Shown one piece after another: positions 1-8,987 of a DNA stretch of 64,000 bases (position 1 is the first letter of the stretch; every line of letters begins with the position of its first letter). The stretch is taken from NCBI GenBank assembly GCA_002694685.1, contig NZMW01000017.1:124001-188000 (forward strand), in the 5' to 3' direction. The notes below the pieces were generated by a model. The model searched no databases. It saw only the letters and a program-made list of their open reading frames with translations, and was not told where the DNA came from. The position numbers were made by a program, and so were the translations under genes. Source of the DNA: Balneola sp. (GTDB taxonomy: Bacteria; Bacteroidota; Rhodothermia; Balneolales; Balneolaceae).

Positions 1-139
1 GTCTGGGGACTGAAATTCGAACCTGCTTTTCTGCCGGATAAACCCGCAGATTTAGATTCTTGACGTTCTTTCGAAGCACATCAACCTGTAAGCCGGCAAC
101 CTGATACTGCTTTTTACTGTAGGTTTTTTTACCGGCCAT
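1..139 (-). CDS. YgjP-like metallopeptidase, N-terminal part (cut by window edge)
   Basis: Translating the reverse strand from the ATG at 139 gives an open frame of 46 codons that runs off the left edge. It holds a segment of the form 'VDVLRKNVKNLNLRVYP' followed by 'VRISVP', which is typical of the N-terminal beta region of YgjP/DUF45 (M48-related) metallopeptidases. The catalytic HExxH region would lie outside the window, so function rests on the N-terminus only. It is followed by the redoxin gene in the opposite order of reading, 11 bp away. Confidence 0.6.
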   Translation of the reverse strand, partial: MAGKKTYSKKQYQVAGLQVDVLRKNVKNLNLRVYPAEKQVRISVPR

Positions 140-150
140 AGTGTAGAGTT

Positions 151-786
151 TTATTCCTCATAATAAGCTTTTGCTGCCGTAAGAAGGACGTCACCATTAA
201 TGCGTTCTCTGTAATTTGGGTTGATATAATTGAACTTCACCATGCCGTCGGTATTCAGAATATAAACGGCTGGAGCTGGAAGCAGGTGATGATCATACCC
301 TGAATCTGCTTCAAGGTCAATACCAACTGACTTATATCTGTCTACTGTTTTTTGATCCACTTTAAAAGCAATGCCAAACGCCTTGGTTGCTTCCATGGGG
401 CTGTCGGAAAGAAGCGTATAATTGAGTTCATTTTCCATTAAGGCTGTTTTTAGCTTTTCGGGTCGGTCGGGACTTATAGCCACCAACTGATATCCAATAT
501 CATACAACTCGTCTTCAATTTTCTGCAACTCAGAAAGGTGGCGGTTGCAGTAAGGGCACCATCCACCGCGATAGAAAACCAAAATGGTTGGCTTCTGAGA
601 CACCATGTTTCGAAGGTTTACTGTTTCTCCTTCAATAGACGTGAGTGACACATCAGGGATCTGTGAACTGATTAGCAGCGGAGTCACTTGATCAGCACTT
701 TCAGCATAATCCTGAGCTTGTAACAGCGAAAGAGGTAACAGAAATAATAAGAATAAAAGCAGGTTTGTTTTTAAAAAGTATCTCAT
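151..786 (-). CDS. Exported peroxiredoxin-like (AhpC/TSA) protein
   Basis: A 211-residue protein with an N-terminal hydrophobic signal (about residues 8-24, cleavage near LLQAQ) followed by a thioredoxin fold. The active-site segment 'FYRGGWCPYCNRHL' places Cys77 and Cys80, as in the AhpC/TSA 'peroxiredoxin-like' family; 'LVAISPD' and 'LLSD' further along match the family's later strands. It probably reduces peroxides or thiols in the periplasm or at the membrane; the electron donor is not known. It is divergent from the MscS-type channel gene at 898, with 111 bp between the two starts. The substrate is an inference from family only. Confidence 0.85.
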   Translation of the reverse strand: MRYFLKTNLLLFLLFLLPLSLLQAQDYAESADQVTPLLISSQIPDVSLTSIEGETVNLRNMVSQKPTILVFYRGGWCPYCNRHLSELQKIEDELYDIGYQLVAISPDRPEKLKTALMENELNYTLLSDSPMEATKAFGIAFKVDQKTVDRYKSVGIDLEADSGYDHHLLPAPAVYILNTDGMVKFNYINPNYRERINGDVLLTAAKAYYEE

Positions 787-897
787 GTGGTTAGTTAAGA
801 AATTAGTATTTCTTTAATGACGATATGAATGGAACAATATCTTACGGAATATCCTTCATAGTAACGTAACTCAATAACAGCAAACAATTTAGACCAT

Positions 898-1809
898 ATG
901 GAAATTGAAAGCATCTACAAACTAGTAACGGGGAAATTAGAAACGTGGCTTAACACCACCATCGAAATGTTGCCCAACCTTGCCGTGGCGCTCTTGGTGG
1001 TTATTGTCTTCTATGCGTTAGCCAAAGTCATAAAGAATTTTGTTGGAAAAGTTCTTTCCAAAGTGACTAAGAATAAAACCGTGACAGGACTGGCTCAAAC
1101 TATAATGGCCGTTCTGGTAATAGGTATAGGTGTTTTCTTTGCGCTAAGTATATTAAATCTCTCCGGAGTAGTTACGAGTCTTCTAGCCGGTGCTGGTATT
1201 ATAGGTTTGGCTTTAGGTTTTGCCTTTCAGGATATCGCCTCCAATTTCATTTCAGGTATCTTACTCTCAGTTCGCCATCCTTTCGGTATTGGTGATATCA
1301 TAGATACTAACGATCACTTTGGTACTGTGATGAAGCTTAATCTTAGAAACACGGTAATCCGAACACCACAGGGTCAGATTATTTATGTGCCCAATAAGGT
1401 AGTATATGAAAATCCATTCAAGAACTATACTAAGAATGGAGAAAGAAGAATCGATTTATCGTGCGGTGTTTCTTATGGTGATGATCTTGAAAAAGCCAAA
1501 AAAATAGCTATAGAGGCTGTTGAAGGGCTTGAAAGTAGAGATACATCCAAAGATGTAGAGCTTTACTATAATGAATTTGGTGACAGCTCCATCAACTTTA
1601 CACTTCGGTTCTGGATTTCATTTCAGGAACTGCCTCAATATTGGGGAGCACAAAGTGAAGCTATTATGGCGCTTAAAAAAGCTTTTGATGAGAACGATAT
1701 TATGATTCCATTCCCAATCAGAACGCTCGATTTTGGAATCAGAGGAGGAGAGCAACTGAGCGCTTCCATGATTTCAAACGGAAATAAAACTCCTAAAAAC
1801 GCGGATTAA
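898..1809 (+). CDS. Small-conductance mechanosensitive channel, MscS family
   Basis: A 303-residue membrane protein with hydrophobic segments near residues 27-48, 65-88 and 92-125. The pore helix region 'GAGIIGLALGFAFQDIASN' is the signature of MscS TM3, followed by the beta domain start 'HPFGIGDII' and 'GTVMKLNLRNTVIRTPQGQ'. Such channels open under membrane tension and release solutes during hypo-osmotic shock. Its size is close to the E. coli MscS (286 aa). It converges with the next gene, and the two stops overlap by 17 bp. Confidence 0.92.
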   Translation: MEIESIYKLVTGKLETWLNTTIEMLPNLAVALLVVIVFYALAKVIKNFVGKVLSKVTKNKTVTGLAQTIMAVLVIGIGVFFALSILNLSGVVTSLLAGAGIIGLALGFAFQDIASNFISGILLSVRHPFGIGDIIDTNDHFGTVMKLNLRNTVIRTPQGQIIYVPNKVVYENPFKNYTKNGERRIDLSCGVSYGDDLEKAKKIAIEAVEGLESRDTSKDVELYYNEFGDSSINFTLRFWISFQELPQYWGAQSEAIMALKKAFDENDIMIPFPIRTLDFGIRGGEQLSASMISNGNKTPKNAD

Positions 1810-3049
1810 TAACGTTGTTGTAAACGGATCCAAAGTTAAATTCAAAGCCAATAGAGCCGCCGTAGTTATAGGAGGTGGCCTGTTGGCGGAGATTTAATAG
1901 AAGCTCTTCTTCAGTGGTTTCACCGGCAGGTAACGCAATTTGATCGTTAATCAGAGAATATCGTGCTGAGAAGAAGACAGAAAAGCCACGTACTATTCTA
2001 ATATTAAACCGTGAGCCAAAGTATACTCTGTTTTTACTAAAGTCATTCATATAGTTGCCGGCATTAATATTTCCATTAATACTTCCCCAAGGCTGGGTGA
2101 AATCCATTCGTATTGAAAGCTCTTGCCGCCACAAGAATTCTTCTGTTTTTTGAAAAATCGTAGGTTCTGTGTACTGATACAGTGATCCAAGTATACCATA
2201 CCTCACGGTAACTTCTCTGCGTGTAAATTCCCGATATGGGAACAAGCTGTATTCAATGGAAGGGGTTACGCCAATGCTTAAATCAATGTTGTCCTGGGTT
2301 GAGGATCTTATTCTTTGGTAAGCTCCAACGGTCCAGTGATCCGAAAGGCTGCGTGCAACAAGGCCAAAAAATCGTTGGCTTTCTGTGATGAACACGTCTT
2401 TTTCTTTATTCCCATCATCATCCGTGGAATGAAAAGTTCGACTGCGATAGTCTTGATTATAGTCTAATCTTATTTTCCACTTGTCGGTTATTCTCTGGGC
2501 TTCAAAACTACCACCAAGTGAAAAGTTTTGCTGTGATTGCTCTCCGCTAAAATTTGTGTTTGCACGAAGCTCAAAAACCCAACTGTTCCATTTATCTTCA
2601 TTAGGTATTAATTCTGTATCAGTAAGAGAGCCGTTAAATATAACATCAAGGTCAGAAAGGATATTGCTTTGCCCCAAAAAGCCTATAAGACCTAATTTCA
2701 CATGCTTTACGAGCTTTGTTCTTCTCTCGTCATCAGTATCCGACTCAGGGCTAATAAACTTGATGACTTGTGACTCTTCTTCATAGGAACCTTTTCCAAT
2801 ATAATTTAGGGTGTGTTCTCTGCCGCCACTTCCCGTGCCCTGAATAGTTACAAAAAGATGAACATCCGCATCGGACTGATCTCTTACAAAATTCACAAAG
2901 GCTATTTCAGTTTGCACATAGCTGCTACTACAGCCCCTGCAATCTAAGTAAACACTTAAAGCGTCTTTATTAGTGCTAATTTCTGTTTGAGCAAAAGAAA
3001 ATACAGGCAATAAAGCTGTGAGGAGAAGAAACAGGTATATTTTTGTCAA
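1793..3049 (-). CDS. Exported protein of unknown function, probable outer-membrane beta-barrel
   Basis: 418 residues with a signal peptide (about 1-20, ending SFAQ). A short segment 'CRGCSS' after the signal is followed by a globular N-terminal region, and from about residue 150 onward there are alternating-hydrophobicity strands with many aromatic residues and a C-terminal end in an aromatic/arginine pattern (NPRF), typical of an outer-membrane barrel. No named family is recognised. Its 3' end overlaps the convergent mscS-type gene by 17 bp. Function is unknown; the barrel call is from composition only. Confidence 0.7.
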   Translation of the reverse strand: MTKIYLFLLLTALLPVFSFAQTEISTNKDALSVYLDCRGCSSSYVQTEIAFVNFVRDQSDADVHLFVTIQGTGSGGREHTLNYIGKGSYEEESQVIKFISPESDTDDERRTKLVKHVKLGLIGFLGQSNILSDLDVIFNGSLTDTELIPNEDKWNSWVFELRANTNFSGEQSQQNFSLGGSFEAQRITDKWKIRLDYNQDYRSRTFHSTDDDGNKEKDVFITESQRFFGLVARSLSDHWTVGAYQRIRSSTQDNIDLSIGVTPSIEYSLFPYREFTRREVTVRYGILGSLYQYTEPTIFQKTEEFLWRQELSIRMDFTQPWGSINGNINAGNYMNDFSKNRVYFGSRFNIRIVRGFSVFFSARYSLINDQIALPAGETTEEELLLNLRQQATSYNYGGSIGFEFNFGSVYNNVINPRF

Positions 3050-3172
3050 GATCTTGAAAAAGCTTAAATTTTATTCCGACGCGAACTTAAGGAACAAAAC
3101 TACAAGGCTTTGAAAAAAGATATAAACGCTCTTATAAAACTTGGTTAAAATGGAGTGATAGTTAAGCGTTCA

Positions 3173-3892
3173 CTACTCACGAATCAGGTTCATGTTATCA
3201 TCCCATTTTGCGACGATGCCTCTTTCACTGTTTTGCACGCACTCTTCCAGCGTTTTCTTGTCGTAAGACATGCCATGTTTTTTGAGAACGTTTTCAGGAA
3301 CACCATCCCAGATGTTAGCCTGATTTCCTTTGTAGTCCATATCTTTAATACCCATTTCTGTAGTAAAGAAGCCGGTGGCTGTCAGGTTTCTCATCCTGTT
3401 GAAGAAGTTTACTCCATATTCCATATCCGGTTTTGCATTATCCGGATAGGCGATGTCGTCTACAAGCTCTAGTTGCTGCTTCGAAGAGGCATTGATAAAA
3501 ACTTTACCAAATCTCTTTTTGGACTCATTATCTAACCACATGATTCCACCACGGGTGGGGGTTTGGAGGTACGGCATATCTTTCATAATGAATTCCATGA
3601 ATTCCGGTACTCCGGCATCGGTAGCACTTCCTGAAACATCATCAGCTGGGATGATGATATCACTTAGTACGGCAACTGTTTTAAGTTCGTGTTCAGTGAA
3701 AAAGGATTCAGCATGTAGCCGATTGTCGCGCTGAACTTCAGCATCGGTTCGGCCATATCCGCCTCCGTTTTTTTCAATGAGTTTTTCACTGGTTTCAAGG
3801 TCTTTCTGGGATATTTCAGAAGGCCCGTTTAGGATAAATCCTGCTCCAAATGAACCTGAAATCAGTAGTCTAAGGTGTTCTCTTCTGTCCAT
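3173..3892 (-). CDS. Gluconate 2-dehydrogenase subunit 3 family protein
   Basis: 239 residues beginning 'MDRREHLRLLISGSFGAGF', a twin-arginine-like export signal. The body matches the small subunit-3 family of membrane GMC dehydrogenases, for example 'HELKTVAVLSDIIIPADD' and 'GVPEFMEFIMKDMP'. In that family the small subunit is needed for export and activity of the flavin subunit. It lies 18 bp downstream of the GMC oxidoreductase gene, in the same direction, so the two form an operon and almost certainly a complex. The sugar or polyol oxidised is not identifiable. Confidence 0.88.
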   Translation of the reverse strand: MDRREHLRLLISGSFGAGFILNGPSEISQKDLETSEKLIEKNGGGYGRTDAEVQRDNRLHAESFFTEHELKTVAVLSDIIIPADDVSGSATDAGVPEFMEFIMKDMPYLQTPTRGGIMWLDNESKKRFGKVFINASSKQQLELVDDIAYPDNAKPDMEYGVNFFNRMRNLTATGFFTTEMGIKDMDYKGNQANIWDGVPENVLKKHGMSYDKKTLEECVQNSERGIVAKWDDNMNLIRE

Positions 3893-3910
3893 AATAACTA
3901 AAGCCTCTGC

Positions 3911-5653
3911 TTATTTTAAGTTCTGTTTTTTGAGTTGATCTACGATGTAGTCAGACGCACGCCATGAGAGTGCAAGAATGGTCCAGGTTGGATTCTTATC
4001 GGCTTGAGAAACAAACTGCCCGGCATCTACCACAAAGAGGTTTTTACACTCATGAGCCTGCGAATGTTTGTTCAGCACAGATGTGTTTGGGTCGTCTCCC
4101 ATACGGGTAGTTCCAACTTCATGGATAATACGTCCCGGTGCAGCCAATCCGTAGTTATCTTCTTCACCCGGCTTGTTACCCAGTAATGTACCTCCCATGG
4201 CGGTCAACACCTCTTCAAACGTTTCCTGCATGTGCTTAGCTTGGTTAATCTCGTGCTCTGTCCAGTTATAATTGAACCGAAGAACCGGAATCCCAAATTG
4301 ATCTACCGTATTGGGGTCAATTTCACAATAATTATCATATTGCGGAATACTTTCACCCCTACCGGCGATACCTACCGTGGAACCGTAGATTTTTCGAATG
4401 TCGTTTTTCAAGCCTTTTCCATAGCCGCCGTTTGGTGAAGGGTTGCCCATTTCATCTTTTATATATTGGCGCATGTTATCCATCCCAAAACCAAATCCAT
4501 AACTCGGCATGCTCATACCACCCCAAAATTCCAGATGGTATCCACGGGTGAAATCTAATTTCTCTCCATCCAGCCACCAAGGTGAGTAGATGTGAGCTCC
4601 GCCTACCCCGTCTTCGTTGTAACGATCCCGGTCAATCAAATCCGGCATAATAGCCCCACGACTCGCTCCGGTTGAATCATGGAGATATCGGCCAATTATA
4701 CCACTCCCATTACCTAAACCATCGGGATGCGCGGTTGACTTTGAATTCAGCATAATGCGGGCCGTTTCACAGGCAGAGGCACCAAGTACTACCACTTTAG
4801 CTTTAATTTTATACTCCTTCATGTCCTCTTTGCTGACATAAGAAACACCGGTAGCCAATCCTTCTTTGTTGGTGGTAACTTCCCGAACCATAGCGTTGGT
4901 ATAAAGGTCCACCGTACCTTGCTGCATAGCCGGTTTCATAAGTGCGGTACTGGAAGAAAAGTCTGCGTAAGCACTACAAGCTCGGTTACATTGGTTACAA
5001 TAAAAACAAACACCCCGCTCGTTATTTATGGGACGGGTTAAAACCGACATACGCATAGGAATAACGGGAACGCCGGCTTTTTTAGCTCCTTTCTTGATGT
5101 ACATTTCGTGAAGTCTTGGCTTGGGAGGGGGAAGGAAAAATCCATCCGGGTCATTTTCCAAGCCTTCATTAGTCCCGAAAACACCGATCAGTTTATCGAC
5201 TTTATCGTAATAGGGTTTGATGTCTTCGTAGCCAATCGGCCAGTTGGCGCCCATTCCATCATGATCTTTGCGCTTGAAATCCTTAGGTCCAAACCGAAGT
5301 GAAATACGTCCCCAGTGATTGGTTCTTCCACCGAGCATTCGGGAGCGAAACCAGTCAAATTGAGTTCCGTTTTTGCGGGTGTAGGGTTCTCCATCAATAT
5401 CCCAGCCTCCCCATGCTGCATCAAAATCCCCGAAAGGTCGGGTAGAGCCGGCGCCTCTCCGTGGAGATTCCCACGGCCAACGCAACTGTGTTCGGTATTC
5501 TTCTTTGGCGGGATCAAAATCACCCCCGGCTTCCATCACAGCCACAGCAAGTCCGGCATCAGCCAGGACTTTTGCAGACATCCCGCCCCCGGCACCGGAG
5601 CCTACAATTACTACGTCATATTCTTTATTGGTTTTTAGTATTTCAAAGCTCAT
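3911..5653 (-). CDS. GMC-family FAD-dependent oxidoreductase (membrane sugar dehydrogenase type)
   Basis: 580 residues. An FAD Rossmann motif lies at about residues 14-44 ('VVIVGSGAGGGMSAKVLADA'), the GMC region 'RMLGGRTNHWGRISLRF' follows, and the C-terminal part holds 'GTTRMGDDP' and 'FVVDAGQFVSQADKNPT', the usual active-site end of the family. A cysteine group 'CFYCNQCNRAC' near residue 220 is common in dehydrogenases that pass electrons to a cytochrome rather than to oxygen. The downstream subunit-3 gene supports this. The likely role is periplasmic oxidation of a sugar or sugar acid. The DUF1080 gene upstream, a family linked to 3-keto-sugar hydrolysis, hints at 3-keto-glycoside chemistry; that link is an inference. 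Confidence 0.92.
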   Translation of the reverse strand: MSFEILKTNKEYDVVIVGSGAGGGMSAKVLADAGLAVAVMEAGGDFDPAKEEYRTQLRWPWESPRRGAGSTRPFGDFDAAWGGWDIDGEPYTRKNGTQFDWFRSRMLGGRTNHWGRISLRFGPKDFKRKDHDGMGANWPIGYEDIKPYYDKVDKLIGVFGTNEGLENDPDGFFLPPPKPRLHEMYIKKGAKKAGVPVIPMRMSVLTRPINNERGVCFYCNQCNRACSAYADFSSSTALMKPAMQQGTVDLYTNAMVREVTTNKEGLATGVSYVSKEDMKEYKIKAKVVVLGASACETARIMLNSKSTAHPDGLGNGSGIIGRYLHDSTGASRGAIMPDLIDRDRYNEDGVGGAHIYSPWWLDGEKLDFTRGYHLEFWGGMSMPSYGFGFGMDNMRQYIKDEMGNPSPNGGYGKGLKNDIRKIYGSTVGIAGRGESIPQYDNYCEIDPNTVDQFGIPVLRFNYNWTEHEINQAKHMQETFEEVLTAMGGTLLGNKPGEEDNYGLAAPGRIIHEVGTTRMGDDPNTSVLNKHSQAHECKNLFVVDAGQFVSQADKNPTWTILALSWRASDYIVDQLKKQNLK

Positions 5654-5691
5654 AGTAAGTCTTGATTATGAGTTAACATTTCAGGCTGGAT

Positions 5692-6351
5692 TTAGTTGAG
5701 GTTTTTGACCCTGATATTTCGATAGTAAACTTTGCTGTCAGGATCATGGGCTTGAAGGGCAAAGGTGCCGCTGCTGAGCTTGACGGTTCCTTCCCTGTCG
5801 TCGGGTTCGGTGAACTCCATAACCGTCTCATCATTAATTTTAAAAGTGATGTTTTTATCTATAACAATGATATGGTAAGTGAACCATTCTTCATCAGGAT
5901 GAGGTGCATTATTCATAACATCATTAACAGAATAGAGGCTTCCCGTTTTACGCGGATCAGGATCATATGTAGCATTAACTTGAGCCTCATAACCCTGTTG
6001 TGGCCATCCTTCTTCCTGGTATTGAGTGTGGAAAAAGATTCCTGAATTGGCATCAGGCAGGGTATAAACCTCAGCTTTAAACTCAAAGTCATTGAAGTTG
6101 GCATCGGCTACCGGTCCTTGATAATAAAGGTGCCCACGGGTTCCATTTACGACAATCTTGCCGTCTTCAACAGAAAAGGCATCCGGATTCTCGGCTGCTT
6201 TCCAGCCCTCTAGTGTTTCTCCATCCCAGATAGAAACCCATTCATTTTCGGGAGATTGATTTTCAACAGGTTTCTCAGTTTTTGTGCAGGCAAATAAAGA
6301 GACAGAAAAAAAGGCAAGCAGGCAGGTAAGCTTGTTGAGCTTGGTATTCAT
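5692..6351 (-). CDS. DUF1080 (3-keto-disaccharide hydrolase-type) lipoprotein
   Basis: 219 residues with a lipoprotein signal (lipobox ending SLFAC, Cys22). The mature part is a concanavalin-like DUF1080 fold: 'WVSIWDGETLEGWKAA', 'GHLYYQGPVADANFNDFEF', 'NSGIFFHTQYQ' and a C-terminal 'VYYRNIRVKNL'. Members of this fold act on 3-keto-disaccharides or bind glycans. It lies 38 bp upstream of the GMC oxidoreductase in the same direction, so the three genes probably act together in oxidising and cleaving glycosides at the cell surface. The exact reaction is an inference from family and neighbours. Confidence 0.87.
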   Translation of the reverse strand: MNTKLNKLTCLLAFFSVSLFACTKTEKPVENQSPENEWVSIWDGETLEGWKAAENPDAFSVEDGKIVVNGTRGHLYYQGPVADANFNDFEFKAEVYTLPDANSGIFFHTQYQEEGWPQQGYEAQVNATYDPDPRKTGSLYSVNDVMNNAPHPDEEWFTYHIIVIDKNITFKINDETVMEFTEPDDREGTVKLSSGTFALQAHDPDSKVYYRNIRVKNLN

Positions 6352-6440
6352 GTTTAAGGCTTTAACTGGTTAAGCACGAAGGCAAATAAATTTTCTAAAA
6401 AAAGCCAATTTAATCGATCAATCAAAATGCCTTTCAGCTT

Positions 6441-7226
6441 TTAATGTCCTATTAAAATCTGGAAGGCACTCATAGCGAGAATGGCTAAGGTTACCCAAAG
6501 ACCAACCTTCTTAGGCTCACACTTCTCCAGGGCCTCAGGGATTAAATCAGCAAAAACCATCCAGATCATAGCGCCTGCAGCAAAGCCTAAGCCGAAGGGC
6601 AGATATTCCTTAAAAACTTCCACAAAAAGAAAAGCGGGCACCGCCATTAGCGGCTGGGGAAGGCTTGAGAAAATACTCCACCAAACGGCCTTAAGAGGAG
6701 AGACTCCTTGTGGAACCATCACAAGGCTGATTGCCAAACCTTCCGGAATATTATGAACCGCGATAGCAATGGCGATGAAAACTCCGAATTCCATTGTGCT
6801 TGAGAAAGAAACCCCTACACTGACACCTTCAGCAAAAGAGTGAACCGTCATGATCCCTAAAAAAAGAAGCATTTGTTTCCGCTTACCGCTTATTAAATCC
6901 TCGACTTCGACATCAGCCCGACCTTCCATCCAAGAGTTAGCGAGTACAACCAAGACCACGCCTGCCAACATACCGCCTAGAGTCATCCATTCATCTATAT
7001 TGTAGCCCTCCATGATGAGGCTATAGCTGGCTGCAAGCATTAATCCGGATGCAACTGCGTTAGAACGACCAAGCAGTGCCGGAGAAATGTCTTTGATGAA
7101 GAAAAAAGGAACTGCTCCCAAGCCGGTAGCTACAGCAGTGAGAAGAGCATATAAAAAAACCTGTATGTAGGGAGTCGAAAGTAGTTCCATAGACATTTGT
7201 TGGTTCTCAAAGATAGAGATCAACAT
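6441..7226 (-). CDS. ZIP-family divalent metal transporter
   Basis: 261 residues and about eight hydrophobic segments. Two ZIP signature helices are visible: 'MTVHSFAEGVSVGVSFS' and 'AVHNIPEGLAISLVMVP', holding the metal-site His/Glu residues of TM4 and TM5. The protein imports Zn2+ or related divalent ions, or moves them across the inner membrane. Start choice is uncertain, since internal Met codons at residues 11 and 13 would give a more typical N-terminus. It stands alone between the DUF1080 lipoprotein and the divergent porin, and is outside the metal island. Confidence 0.9.
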   Translation of the reverse strand: MLISIFENQQMSMELLSTPYIQVFLYALLTAVATGLGAVPFFFIKDISPALLGRSNAVASGLMLAASYSLIMEGYNIDEWMTLGGMLAGVVLVVLANSWMEGRADVEVEDLISGKRKQMLLFLGIMTVHSFAEGVSVGVSFSSTMEFGVFIAIAIAVHNIPEGLAISLVMVPQGVSPLKAVWWSIFSSLPQPLMAVPAFLFVEVFKEYLPFGLGFAAGAMIWMVFADLIPEALEKCEPKKVGLWVTLAILAMSAFQILIGH

Positions 7227-7381
7227 CGTTATTCCCTAAGTAGCGGACCAAGTACCCGTAGTTTAAAAGCAGTCAAAATAAAGATAGCTTAAAAAAAGCC
7301 GATAACTGATAATCGAATGATCTAAAACGTGATCACATTAAAAGGAGTAAATAAAAACACTAGCAGCCTAAGGAGCTTTCA

Positions 7382-8650
7382 TTGAACAACTTCTCCATAC
7401 ATTTTCGCAGAGTATTTATCGCAAGTTTTCTTTGCTTTCTTGTCCATGTAACCAACCCGGCTCTTCTATTTGGTCAGAATACGGCAGGTGAAAACCCTTA
7501 CGAAGTGGGTGCCAGCTATACCGGAGATGTGTTCTCGAATATAGCCGGAGGGAATGATATGGGTATCCGCTATTTAGATAACATTGATGTAGATTTGAAG
7601 GTTGATTTTGGGAAGTTAACATCCGGCCTTGAGGGAACTTCGATGTATCTATATGGAATGGGAAATCAGGGAGGGAGTATTTCGGGACTAGTAGGTGATG
7701 TTCAGGGAGTCAGTAATATTGAAGCTGAAAATTCCTGGCGGATTTATGAATTTTGGGCCCAACAAAAGTTCTTGTCTGCACGGAGCTCGATTTTAGTGGG
7801 TTTGTATGATGTGAATTCCGAGTTCAATGCGTTAAATAGCAGTGCTCTGTTCTTAAACAGTTCTCATGGCATTGACCCAACGATTGCCTTAACCGGAGTG
7901 ACGGGGCCCTCCATTTTCCCATATACATCATTAGGAGCCCGAATTAAAGTGAATCCTTCAAAAGGACTAATTATTCAGGGAGCCGTATTAGATGGGGTGC
8001 CTTCCGATCCGGGAAATACAAAAGGCACTAAAGTATTGCTGAGGAAAAGTGATGGTTTATTTATGATAGGCGAAGTAGGATACCATTCTTCAGGCACCAG
8101 TTTGGACATGCGAAATAGTACAACCAGGCTCAAAAATATACTCGCTCCTGGAATTGAATCTGATAACAATCTTGCTTTAGGTGGCTGGTACTACACCAGG
8201 GAAAGGGCTGAACTCGATAACCCAAACAGAACGGGAAACGAATATGGTATTTATGCTTTGGGTGAATACCAGGTTTTTTCTGATGCCCAGGAATCGCCAA
8301 AGAGCTTAAGGGTATTTACACGAGCTGGATTGGCAAATCCTGATGTTAATTTTTTGGGTCAATTTTTTGGCGCTGGTTTAGTACTTGGAGGATTGTTGCC
8401 AAATCGCCCTTATGACCAGACTGGTTTGGCTTTAGCTTATGCAGCAGCAAGTTCACCTTTTATTGATAGCCGGTTTATTGCAGGTCAACGTCCCGAAAAA
8501 GCGGAAACCAATGTGGAAGTGACCCACCAGTTTATAATAAACGATCATGTTCAACTTCAGGGAAACGTTCAGTATGTCATCAACCCAGGCTTTAATGCCA
8601 CTTTAGATAATGCTTTTGTTGTTGGAACCCGTTTTGTGATTAGCCTCTAA
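7382..8650 (+). CDS. OprB-like carbohydrate-selective porin
   Basis: 422 residues read from a TTG start, which is supported by the ribosome site AAGGAG seven bases upstream. A signal peptide covers about residues 10-33 (ending LLFGQ). The mature protein follows the OprB pattern: 'YEVGASYTGDVFSNIAGG', 'YLDNIDVDLKVDFGKL', an aromatic 'NSWRIYEFWAQQKF' strand, the conserved glycine-rich middle region, and a C-terminal strand ending VVGTRFVISL. It would form a sugar-permeable outer-membrane channel. It is not in an operon and is followed by about 340 bp without a gene. Confidence 0.82.
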   Translation: MNNFSIHFRRVFIASFLCFLVHVTNPALLFGQNTAGENPYEVGASYTGDVFSNIAGGNDMGIRYLDNIDVDLKVDFGKLTSGLEGTSMYLYGMGNQGGSISGLVGDVQGVSNIEAENSWRIYEFWAQQKFLSARSSILVGLYDVNSEFNALNSSALFLNSSHGIDPTIALTGVTGPSIFPYTSLGARIKVNPSKGLIIQGAVLDGVPSDPGNTKGTKVLLRKSDGLFMIGEVGYHSSGTSLDMRNSTTRLKNILAPGIESDNNLALGGWYYTRERAELDNPNRTGNEYGIYALGEYQVFSDAQESPKSLRVFTRAGLANPDVNFLGQFFGAGLVLGGLLPNRPYDQTGLALAYAAASSPFIDSRFIAGQRPEKAETNVEVTHQFIINDHVQLQGNVQYVINPGFNATLDNAFVVGTRFVISL

Positions 8651-8732
8651 AGCTGAGTTTGATGGTAGCGCAGGAATAGAAAACAGATGGCATGGATCTG
8701 ATGGATTTTCGCAGAATGGTTCTTTCCGGTTT

Positions 8733-8790
8733 CGTCCGACCGCTTCAGTAAAGAATCTAAACAGGGATATGATGCTTAAGCGGTCTGACG
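8733..8790. repeat. Imperfect inverted repeat in the intergenic stretch 8651-8987
   Basis: The arms are CGTCCGACCGCTT at 8733-8745 and AAGCGGTCTGACG at 8778-8790, 13 bp with one mismatch, separated by 32 bp. Related pieces (CATCGGACGAACT, GTCGTCAGATG) follow further right. No coding frame is convincing in this 337-bp stretch between two convergent genes. It may be a degraded mobile-repeat remnant or a structured 3' region. Confidence 0.45.
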
Positions 8791-8952
8791 ATTGCCAAGG
8801 ATAGCAAGCTTATAAAGCACGGTATCCGTCAAAAGATGGATGCAAAGTGCTCACCTTTAAGCATTCATCGGACGAACTGGAGTCGTCAGATGAAGTTCTT
8901 TTCGCTATTTATAGTGTATGTCTATAGGAATCAAACCCAGGCATAAAATATT

Positions 8953-8984
8953 TAAAGAGGCTTTACTCTTTATGGGACTTTTTT
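8953..8984. terminator. Possible bidirectional terminator between convergent genes
   Basis: A 7-bp stem (TAAAGAG / CTCTTTA) with a 6-base loop lies at 8953-8972, followed six bases later by a T-run on the plus strand. It sits just before the stop of the minus-strand lgt gene, where convergent transcripts would meet. The stem is AT-rich and the T-run is displaced, so the call is weak. Confidence 0.35.
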
Positions 8985-8987
8985 GAT